Origin: Streptococcus mitis
Lineage (GTDB): Bacteria > Bacillota > Bacilli > Lactobacillales > Streptococcaceae
NCBI RefSeq assembly: GCF_005144795.1
Contig: NZ_SWFJ01000005.1
Coordinates: forward strand, 62,001-126,000
Length of the DNA: 64,000 nucleotides
Direction: 5' to 3'
Below are positions 58,594-64,000 of the stretch, in pieces. Positions within the stretch are counted from its first letter, which is position 1. Each line of letters opens with the position of its first letter. Made by a program: the position numbers and the translations under genes. The notes below the pieces were generated by a model. It saw only the letters and a program-made list of their open reading frames with translations, had not been told where the DNA came from and ran no database searches.

Positions 58594-59169
58594 ATGAATG
58601 TTGAACAAGCTCTTGAATGGATGAAGCTTTTTAATGAAAAGATTCAAGAACAGAAAGATTACCTTAGTGAGTTAGACACTCCTATAGGAGATGGAGACCA
58701 CGGTGGAAATATGGCGCGTGGCATGACTGCAGTTATGGAAAACTTAGAAGGAAAGCAATTTGAAACAAGCAGTGATGTTTTTAAACTTGTCTCAATGCAA
58801 TTACTGAGCAAGGTAGGCGGTGCTTCTGGTCCTCTGTACGGCTCTGCTTTTATGGGCATGGCCAAGGCTGATTCTAATTCGAAAATAGAGGAAATCTTAC
58901 AAAGCGGTTTGGATATGATTGTCAAACGTGGGAAAGCAGAAGTTGGAGAAAAGACAATGGTTGATGTTTGGACTCCTGTTATTGCTGCCTTGTCTGCTGA
59001 CCAATTGACTCAAGAGTCTATTGATAAGGTAGTGAATGCTACCAAAGATTTACTTGCAACTAAAGGAAGGGCATCTTATGTCGGAGAACGTTCTCTTGGA
59101 CATATTGATCCTGGATCATTCTCATCAGGATTACTCTTTACTGCTCTTTTAGAAACTGGGGTGGTTTAA
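58594..59169 (+). CDS. dhaL: Dihydroxyacetone kinase ADP-binding subunit DhaL
   Basis: The 191-residue alpha-barrel protein carries a tightly bound ADP that is phosphorylated by DhaM and used to phosphorylate dihydroxyacetone on DhaK. The magnesium-binding motif DTPIGDGDHGGNMARG (about 28-43) and GGASGPLYGSAFMGMA (near 75) are intact, as is GRASYVGERSLGHIDPG near the end. GGAGG precedes the ATG. It overlaps dhaM by one base (TAATG). Confidence 0.96.
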   Translation: MNVEQALEWMKLFNEKIQEQKDYLSELDTPIGDGDHGGNMARGMTAVMENLEGKQFETSSDVFKLVSMQLLSKVGGASGPLYGSAFMGMAKADSNSKIEEILQSGLDMIVKRGKAEVGEKTMVDVWTPVIAALSADQLTQESIDKVVNATKDLLATKGRASYVGERSLGHIDPGSFSSGLLFTALLETGVV

Positions 59170-59543
59170 TGGGAAGTATTGGTCTTGTTATCGTTTCACA
59201 TTCCAAAAACATTGCACAAGGTGTCGTTGAACTGATTAGTGAAGTAGCTAAAGATGTTCCGATTACTTATGTTGGAGGAACCGAAGATGGAGGAATTGGA
59301 ACGAGTTTTGATCAAGTAGATAGGGTTGTTTCCGACAATCTAGCAGATACTTTATTAGCCTTTTTTGACCTAGGTTCTGCTAAAATGAACTTAGAAATGG
59401 TGGCTGATTTCAGTGATAAAAGTATCGTCATCAACAGGGTTCCAATTGTAGAAGGTGCATATACTGCAGCTGCTCTTCTTCAGGCTGGTGCAGAACTGTC
59501 AGTTATTCAAACACAGTTGGCGGAGCTTGAAATCAATAAATAA
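59169..59543 (+). CDS. dhaM: Dihydroxyacetone kinase phosphotransfer subunit DhaM
   Basis: A 124-residue PTS EIIA-mannose-type protein. It accepts phosphate from HPr on His11 (LVIVSHSKNIAQG) and passes it to ADP on DhaL. YVGGTEDGGIGTS and FDLGSAKMNLE are family motifs. It is the short single-domain form of Gram-positive bacteria, with no HPr or EI parts. Last gene of dhaKLM; coupled to dhaL by a one-base overlap. Confidence 0.95.
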   Translation: MGSIGLVIVSHSKNIAQGVVELISEVAKDVPITYVGGTEDGGIGTSFDQVDRVVSDNLADTLLAFFDLGSAKMNLEMVADFSDKSIVINRVPIVEGAYTAAALLQAGAELSVIQTQLAELEINK

Positions 59544-59625
59544 GGAATCTTCCTATCATTCCGTCTATAGGTGGGCTATTGATTATCTCAACTATCAAAT
59601 TTTAAGTAAATAATTTCAAAATCAG

Positions 59626-59654
59626 AAAGGGATTGCTTTGGGCAGTTCCTTTTT
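59626..59654 (+). terminator. Terminator of dhaKLM
   Basis: AAAGGGATTGC / GCAGTTCCTTT, an 11-bp stem with two wobbles and a 5-base loop, followed by TTTTT. Confidence 0.8.
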
Positions 59655-60187
59655 ATTTTAACAAGAGTAAAGCTATAGTGTTTCTAAATTGTGAATCATT
59701 CAAAACTGATTGTGACGGAACTATTCTAGCTTTAGAATCCTTCAAAAATTAAAATTTAAGACAATCAATTGCTTAGAAGAGTGCGAAAACATTTAATTTA
59801 TAGGAATTCTAAACCTAGATTTGCATAGATATTTATGAAGCCAGGGTATTCGATAGTTAGGATTGTTCTATTCTGAAAGATTTGAGCTGTCAATTGTATA
59901 GGATAGTATATTGACAATGAATTTTGTTGAAAGGTTCCTTGTTTTATGGTAGTCTATAGTAAAAGAAAGCCTTATCATTATATTTGTATCTTTAATCTGA
60001 CTTGGTTTGTGTCTAGAAGAGGGATAGATATTTTGGGTCTCCAAATAACAATTATATTTTCACTTGCAAAAAATGTATTTCAACTTTACCTAATGTAGAA
60101 GAAGGAAATATCATAAAACGCTTATGACTTGTTGGAAAGAGAATGGGAACTAAAAATAGATTCCCTTTACATATTAGGAGTAGGTAG
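59655..60187. other. 533-bp AT-rich region without a sure gene
   Basis: No known repeat, RNA or long reading frame is seen. It contains one possible 50-codon frame (59946-60098), a TTGACA at 59911-59916 without a matching -10, and a small GGGAA / TTCCC hairpin just before the next gene. Composition and lack of conserved content suggest a variable or decayed stretch. Confidence 0.6.
59946..60098 (+). CDS. Possible 50-residue membrane-peptide gene (doubtful)
   Basis: The frame begins MVVYSKRKPYHYICIFNLTW and ends in a hydrophobic stretch (GIDILGLQITIIFSLAK). A basic start and one hydrophobic segment would fit a small membrane peptide. There is only a poor AAAGG 11 nt upstream and no promoter with both boxes. 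It may be a remnant or chance. I do not recognise it. Confidence 0.25.
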   Translation: MVVYSKRKPYHYICIFNLTWFVSRRGIDILGLQITIIFSLAKNVFQLYLM

Positions 60188-60919
60188 ATGAGTAATCTAG
60201 AGTCAATTCGTAAAGCGCATATTATCGTGTGGGGTGCCTATCTATTTTTATCATTAAGAGCGCCGCTAATTAGCAGCACAGAGTATTTCTTGCTTATTTT
60301 TTTAGCGTTTCTCTATTCGATAGTATCGCTCCCTATATATTCAGTGAAAAATAAAATAGTATCTATCTGTCTAGCCATAAATTCGATCCTGTTAATGAGT
60401 TTCCCAATTTTAATCAATAAATTTTTCCCAGGAAACGTTTCTACTTATATCGTATTAATCAGTATTTTTATCCTGGAGTTCTTAATCTTTAATAAAATTG
60501 GTAAAGATTTTGATACTAGATTAGCTAGCGAGTATAGGAAAATCAGTCGGTTTAAAAGTAAGATGTCTCAATCTCCTTGGATAAAATATTTAGAGATTTC
60601 TAGTTTTATATTAACTATATTTCCATTTATTCTTCATGGTACAGTTGATAATCGTGTATTAACTCTTATCTTTTTGATAGAAATGTGTGTAGATACTACG
60701 ATAAAGGTTCTATTAAACAGAATCTTTAAGACAAGTGATGTAATTAAAAGGAGAGTATTTTCTCTGTTTGTACTAGATTTGATTGTCTATTTATTTTTAG
60801 GCTATGTTTTAGCAATTCAAAAAGACGGATATCTGTTTTCAATTCTACTAATTTTTTCTAATTTTTCACTTCCCTTTATAAGAGAAAAAGAGTATGAATT
60901 ATTTAAAAATAAGACGTGA
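60188..60919 (+). CDS. Unrecognised multi-span membrane protein
   Basis: A 243-residue protein I do not recognise. It has about seven hydrophobic segments (near 12-30, 31-52, 58-78, 85-105, 135-153, 158-175 and 192-230) separated by basic loops (RLASEYRKISRFKSKM about 113-128; FKTSDVIKRR near 184). No transporter or enzyme motif is visible. AGGAG lies 7 nt before the ATG. Codon use is AT-rich (many ATA and TTA) compared with neighbours such as dhaK or ung, suggesting transfer. Three small membrane-protein genes follow on the same strand, so a membrane system such as immunity or export is possible but unproven. Confidence 0.75.
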   Translation: MSNLESIRKAHIIVWGAYLFLSLRAPLISSTEYFLLIFLAFLYSIVSLPIYSVKNKIVSICLAINSILLMSFPILINKFFPGNVSTYIVLISIFILEFLIFNKIGKDFDTRLASEYRKISRFKSKMSQSPWIKYLEISSFILTIFPFILHGTVDNRVLTLIFLIEMCVDTTIKVLLNRIFKTSDVIKRRVFSLFVLDLIVYLFLGYVLAIQKDGYLFSILLIFSNFSLPFIREKEYELFKNKT

Positions 60920-61031
60920 GATAAATAGGGTCAAATCTTACTTCTCCTTAAAATTAAATAGTGAAAGGATATCTTATCTAGCTGACGAAGAGATAAAAAC
61001 GAAGTTATCTATCGTTAGGACACTATCTTAG
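60894..61031 (+). CDS. Possible 45-residue frame, maybe the front of a frameshifted gene (doubtful)
   Basis: MNYLKIRREINRVKSYFSLK and a charged second half (ISYLADEEIKTKLSIVRTLS), then TAG. It overlaps the end of the preceding gene by 26 bases and has only a weak GAGAAAAAGAG upstream. Dropping one T at 61029 would continue it as SHINGELSLYNEVLFSDRC in the frame of the next small gene. It could be the start of a broken gene. Not recognised. Confidence 0.25.
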   Translation: MNYLKIRREINRVKSYFSLKLNSERISYLADEEIKTKLSIVRTLS

Positions 61032-61128
61032 CCACATTAATGGAGAATTATCTCTCTATAACGAAGTTCTTTTTTCGGATCGATGTTACAGTAAACATAG
61101 CAATTGCTTATTTTATGGGAGACCCAAT

Positions 61129-61305
61129 ATGTTTAAACTAAGTGATAAAGCCAGAATAATATTTGCTATTTTAGGAGCGAGTTCCATATTAGTCAGCATT
61201 TATCTTATTCCTTTTATTAAAACTGAGAATAAATTTTGGGAAATAATTTTATTTATATTAGGTGTATTACTAATTGGAATTTCATTACTTATTCCAAAAA
61301 AATAA
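61129..61305 (+). CDS. Small two-helix membrane protein, 58 residues
   Basis: MFKLSDKARI starts a 58-residue protein with two hydrophobic segments (about 10-30, IIFAILGASSILVSIYLIPF, and 38-56), a short polar turn (KTENKFWE) and a basic end (IPKK). GGGAGA lies 6 nt before the ATG, which supports real translation. Size and layout resemble the small hydrophobic proteins found in streptococcal bacteriocin immunity regions, but there is no clear family match and no bacteriocin precursor is near. Confidence 0.6.
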   Translation: MFKLSDKARIIFAILGASSILVSIYLIPFIKTENKFWEIILFILGVLLIGISLLIPKK

Positions 61306-61406
61306 ATTTTGGAATAGTATTCGTGAGTAGGTAATCATTTCTTGGTAGGATTTTTTAATGCTATTGATGAATGGGATGGAAAAAGTGACAATAAATTAAG
61401 GATAGG

Positions 61407-61628
61407 ATGGATAGTATTATGATGGTTGTTTTAATTTTGATGGTTGTGATATTTCTGTATTATGTAATTACAGAGTATTTTCAGAATAGTTATATTGACT
61501 GTATACTATTTCTAACATTGCTGATTTCTCATTTGATATGGGATTACTATTTTTTGCCCATTGAAATCTTATTGGCATTAAGTGGAGTAAATTTACTATC
61601 AAGATTTTTCAAAAAAAAGAGAAGTTAA
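61407..61628 (+). CDS. Small membrane protein, 73 residues
   Basis: A hydrophobic protein beginning MDSIMMVVLILMVVIFLYYV, with two or three membrane segments (about 4-22, 30-50 and 52-65) and a strongly basic tail (RFFKKKRS). AAGGATAGG lies just before the ATG. A second frame runs into its start from upstream (61327-61404: FFNAIDEWDGKSDNKLRIGW, then IVL and stop), with the look of coding sequence, so this may be the rear part of a longer gene split by a frameshift. Not recognised. Confidence 0.5.
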   Translation: MDSIMMVVLILMVVIFLYYVITEYFQNSYIDCILFLTLLISHLIWDYYFLPIEILLALSGVNLLSRFFKKKRS

Positions 61629-61679
61629 TAGAGTTGTTAGTGGATTATTAAGACGAAAGGTAAAATTAGAATATTTACA

Positions 61680-61892
61680 ATGAAACATTTTTTTGCAGGA
61701 ATTGGTGAGATAAGATTTAGTAATTATCTATTGTCTCTATGTGTAGGACTAGCCCCTCTTTTTCATATCTATGTAATAGGCTCTGAAATGAGTTTTGTGA
61801 AAATAGTATTATCTATTTTGGGAGTCATATTTGTGGGTATTTTAACTATTGCTCGAATTTATAGAAGATTTTTCTATAATTCACTAGAATAG
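61680..61892 (+). CDS. Small membrane protein, 70 residues
   Basis: Starts MKHFFAGIGEIRFSNYLLSL and has two hydrophobic segments (about 15-33 and 40-58) and a basic end (RIYRRFFYNSLE). The upstream sequence (GAAAGG about 22 nt away, none closer) gives no strong ribosome binding site, so the start is uncertain. It is the last of the membrane-protein frames in this patch. No family recognised. Confidence 0.5.
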   Translation: MKHFFAGIGEIRFSNYLLSLCVGLAPLFHIYVIGSEMSFVKIVLSILGVIFVGILTIARIYRRFFYNSLE

Positions 61893-61926
61893 TATGGGTT
61901 AGTTAATCAATTGGAACTATTATTTT

Positions 61927-61935
61927 TGTTATACT
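61927..61935 (+). promoter_or_regulatory. Promoter of the YjjG-like HAD gene
   Basis: TGT-TATACT, an extended -10. The leader of about 70 nt contains an AAACAAC / GTTGTTT inverted repeat. Confidence 0.5.
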
Positions 61936-62011
61936 TTACCACTTTTAAGTTTTTACATTAAACAACCGAATGAAGTGAAAGTTGTTTATCCTAGAAAGGA
62001 AAACTCTCAAA

Positions 62012-62704
62012 TTGTCCTACAAATTTCTACTTTTCGACCTTGACCACACTCTTCTTGATTTTGATGCTGCTGAGGATGTGGCTCTAACGCAACTCCTAAA
62101 AGAAGAAGGAGTTGCAGATATTCAGGATTATAAAGACTACTATGTTCCTATGAACAAGGCTCTCTGGAAGGACTTGGAGCAAAAGAAAATCAGTAAACAA
62201 GAGCTGGTTAACACGCGCTTTTCTCGTTTATTTTCTCATTTTGGACAGGAAAAAGACGGTAGTTTTCTAGCCCAGCGTTACCAATTTTACCTCGCACAAC
62301 AGGGACAAACGATTTCAGGCGCTCATGAACTTTTGGACAGTCTCATCGGTCGTGATTATGACTTGTATGCTGCGACAAATGGCATTACTGCTATCCAGAC
62401 AGGGCGTTTGGCTCAATCGGGTCTAGCGCCTTATTTCAATCAAGTCTTTATCTCTGAACAGTTGCAAACACAAAAACCGGATGCTCTTTTCTATGAAAAA
62501 ATCGGGCAGCAGATTACAGGCTTTAGCAAAGAAAAGACGCTGATGATTGGAGATTCTCTAACCGCCGACATTCAAGGCGGCAATAATGCGGGGATTGATA
62601 CTATCTGGTACAACTCTCATCACCTAGAAAATCACACACAAGCCCAGCCAACCTACGAAGTCCATTCTTACAAAGACTTGCTGGATTGTTTAGATAAACT
62701 GTAA
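62012..62704 (+). CDS. YjjG-like HAD hydrolase (noncanonical pyrimidine nucleotidase type)
   Basis: A 230-residue HAD phosphatase with LLFDLDHTLLDFDAAED (motif I), a helical cap, YAATNG (motif II), the lysine in TQKPDALFYEKI, and MIGDSLTADIQGGNNAGIDT (motif IV). It resembles YjjG/YfnB enzymes, which remove abnormal or surplus pyrimidine nucleotides. The start is taken as TTG at 62012 (MSYKFLLFDL), with AAAGGA 11 nt upstream; a TTG at 61982 is also open but has no ribosome binding site. Its neighbours ung and mutX also protect the nucleotide pool. Confidence 0.88.
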   Translation: MSYKFLLFDLDHTLLDFDAAEDVALTQLLKEEGVADIQDYKDYYVPMNKALWKDLEQKKISKQELVNTRFSRLFSHFGQEKDGSFLAQRYQFYLAQQGQTISGAHELLDSLIGRDYDLYAATNGITAIQTGRLAQSGLAPYFNQVFISEQLQTQKPDALFYEKIGQQITGFSKEKTLMIGDSLTADIQGGNNAGIDTIWYNSHHLENHTQAQPTYEVHSYKDLLDCLDKL

Positions 62705-62737
62705 AAAGTGGTTTAGATAGCCACTTTTTGCTATAAT
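62703..62737 (+). terminator. HAD-gene terminator with the ung promoter embedded in its tail
   Basis: AAAAAGTGG / CCACTTTTT (62703-62729), a 9-bp perfect stem with a 9-base loop. The last T of its tail begins TGC-TATAAT (62729-62737), the extended -10 of ung. Confidence 0.82.
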
Positions 62738-62765
62738 AGAGGCAGTAAATACGAAGGAGCCGGCT

Positions 62766-63419
62766 ATGGAACACTCATCTTGGCATGATTTGATTAAGGA
62801 ACAATTACCCGAAGGTTATTTCGGGAAAATCAATCAGTTTATGGAGCAGGTCTATGCTCAGGGGACTGTTTATCCACCCAAAGAAAAGGTTTTTCAGGCT
62901 CTATTGACTACACCGCTTGAAGAAGTTAAGGTGGTGATTCTAGGGCAAGACCCCTATCACGGGCCAGGTCAAGCGCAGGGCTTGAGTTTTTCTGTACCTG
63001 ACTCTATCCCAGCTCCGCCATCCTTGCAAAATATCTTGAAAGAATTGTCAGATGATATCGGAGTCAAGAAGTCCCATGATTTGACAGCTTGGGCTGAGCA
63101 AGGAGTCTTGCTTCTTAATGCTTGTTTGACGGTTCCTGCTGGACGGGCCAATGGTCATGCTGGGCAGGTATGGGAGCCTTTTACAGATGCTGTGATTCAG
63201 GTGGTCAATCATCTAGATAGACCAGTCGTTTTTGTACTCTGGGGAGCCTATGCACGCAAGAAGAAGGCCTTGGTTACCAATCCTCATCACTTGATTATCG
63301 AATCAGCCCATCCCAGTCCGTTATCTGTTTACAGAGGATTTTGGGGTTCCAAGCCTTTTTCCAAGGTAAATACATTCTTAAAAGAGACAGGACAAGAGCC
63401 AATTGATTGGCTTAGATAA
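62766..63419 (+). CDS. ung: Uracil-DNA glycosylase
   Basis: Removes uracil from DNA, starting base excision repair. The 217-residue family 1 enzyme has the water-activating motif GQDPYHG (60-66, Asp62), [11 protein letters not shown], and the DNA-intercalating [25 protein letters not shown] precedes the ATG. Followed by mutX (9 nt) and pyrC in the gene order known from S. pneumoniae. Confidence 0.98.
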   Translation: MEHSSWHDLIKEQLPEGYFGKINQFMEQVYAQGTVYPPKEKVFQALLTTPLEEVKVVILGQDPYHGPGQAQGLSFSVPDSIPAPPSLQNILKELSDDIGVKKSHDLTAWAEQGVLLLNACLTVPAGRANGHAGQVWEPFTDAVIQVVNHLDRPVVFVLWGAYARKKKALVTNPHHLIIESAHPSPLSVYRGFWGSKPFSKVNTFLKETGQEPIDWLR

Positions 63420-63428
63420 GGAGAAAAT

Positions 63429-63893
63429 ATGCCTCAGTTAGCGACGATTTGCTACATTGATAACGGGAAAGAACTACTCATGCTTCATCGCAATAAAAAG
63501 CCAAATGACGTCCATGCGGGTAAATGGATTGGTGTGGGTGGTAAGCTAGAGAGAGGAGAGACACCTCAGGAGTGCGCGGTGCGTGAAATCCTTGAAGAAA
63601 CAGGGCTTAAAGCCCAGCCAGTTCTAAAAGGTGTCATCACTTTTCCTGAATTTACGCCAGATTTAGACTGGTACACCTATGTTTTTAAGGTGACGGAGTT
63701 CGAGGGTGACTTGGTTGACTGCAATGAGGGAACGCTAGAATGGGTGCCCTATAACGAGGTTTTGAGTAAGCCGACTTGGGAAGGGGATCATACCTTTGTT
63801 GGGTGGCTTTTAGAAGATAAACCCTTCTTTTCAGCCAAGTTTGTTTATGATGGGGATAAATTGTTGGATACCCAAGTTGATTTTTATGAATAA
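63429..63893 (+). CDS. mutX: 8-oxo-dGTP diphosphatase MutX
   Basis: Hydrolyses 8-oxo-dGTP, preventing A:T to C:G changes. The 154-residue protein matches pneumococcal MutX closely: MPQLATICYIDNGKELLMLH at the start, the NUDIX box GGKLERGETPQECAVREILE with ETGL after it (about 38-61), and an end KLLDTQVDFYE. AAGGAG lies before the ATG. Part of the ung-mutX-pyrC operon. Confidence 0.97.
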   Translation: MPQLATICYIDNGKELLMLHRNKKPNDVHAGKWIGVGGKLERGETPQECAVREILEETGLKAQPVLKGVITFPEFTPDLDWYTYVFKVTEFEGDLVDCNEGTLEWVPYNEVLSKPTWEGDHTFVGWLLEDKPFFSAKFVYDGDKLLDTQVDFYE

Positions 63894-63905
63894 AGGAGAA
63901 AGCAG

Positions 63906-64000
63906 ATGCTACTAATCAAAAATGGTCGTGTAATGGATCCCAAGTCTGGTTTGGATCAAGTGTGTGATGTCTTAGTTCAAGATGGGAAAATTGTCAAAAT
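63906..64000 (+). CDS. pyrC: Dihydroorotase (N-terminal part, runs off the window)
   Basis: Only the first 31 residues are present: [20 protein letters not shown] followed by [11 protein letters not shown]. This is the usual small beta-sandwich start of class I dihydroorotases and related amidohydrolases. Its place after ung and mutX fits pyrC in pneumococcus. AAGGAGAAAG precedes the ATG. Confidence 0.88.
   Translation, partial: MLLIKNGRVMDPKSGLDQVCDVLVQDGKIVK

Noticed and set aside
61318..61325. TATTCGTG, a near cin-box on the minus strand
   Set aside because: No minus-strand gene follows within a reasonable distance.

Overview
The window is 64 kb of a low-GC Gram-positive chromosome. It almost certainly comes from a Streptococcus of the Mitis group (S. 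mitis, S. oralis or S. pneumoniae and relatives). Reasons: the VicRKX operon with a single-membrane-span VicK, glnPQ-zwf behind a GlnR box, the five-gene glg cluster, a BOX-type intergenic repeat, frequent extended -10 (TGn-TATAAT) promoters, and the run ung-mutX-pyrC. No rRNA, tRNA, CRISPR array, prophage or intact insertion sequence was found. Gene density is high and nearly every gene is ordinary core genome.

Layout. 1-5.4 kb: the end of a permease gene, a VIT-family transporter, two Cof-type HAD phosphatases with ftsY, and zwf on the opposite strand. 5.6-8.5 kb: glnQ and glnP on the minus strand. 8.7-13.4 kb: a CPBP protease, uvrB, an oxidoreductase, an acetyltransferase and a NUDIX hydrolase. 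13.4-16.5 kb (minus): cofactor supply, with niaR/niaX for niacin, a BOX element, and coaB-coaC with a pantothenate transporter. 16.7-21.6 kb: fhs, pcrA, radC. 21.6-26.3 kb (minus): an amidotransferase, rex, two small DUF proteins, a cysteine desulfurase, a PRPP synthetase-like protein and a CYTH protein. 26.5-34 kb: relQ-nadK-rlu-pta, mutY, vicRKX. 34-36.2 kb (minus): a thioredoxin-like protein and phosphoglucomutase. 36.4-42.5 kb: an ABC-F protein, an Rgg-like regulator, an MFS exporter and ligA. 42.6-50.8 kb: a pullulanase, then glgBCDA. 50.9-55.8 kb: an HAD phosphatase with glycerate kinase, a DUF1694 gene, eno, a YkgJ-like protein and a ClbS/DfsB-like gene. 55.9-59.5 kb: a complete dihydroxyacetone kinase locus, dhaQ-dhaS divergent from dhaKLM. 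59.6-61.9 kb: an AT-rich patch of unrecognised small membrane proteins. 62-64 kb: an HAD phosphatase, ung, mutX and the start of pyrC.

How it works together. Much of the window is carbon handling: glycogen synthesis and debranching, phosphoglucomutase, glucose-6-phosphate dehydrogenase, enolase, glycerate and dihydroxyacetone kinases, phosphotransacetylase and the NADH sensor Rex. cre-like CcpA sites lie at glgB, dhaK and eno. A second theme is DNA and nucleotide repair: uvrB, pcrA, mutY, ligA, ung, mutX and radC.

The least ordinary observations are: five genes whose -10 box lies exactly 6 nt before the ATG with no ribosome binding site (probable leaderless mRNAs); a perfectly spaced DhaS-type operator; a radC start region embedded in the pcrA terminator with a near-consensus competence box; an in-frame stop near the start of the ClbS-like gene; a MutY with no cysteine at all; a PRPP synthetase with altered catalytic loops; and the small membrane-protein patch, which may be partly decayed. 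All assignments come from reading the sequence; no database search was run.
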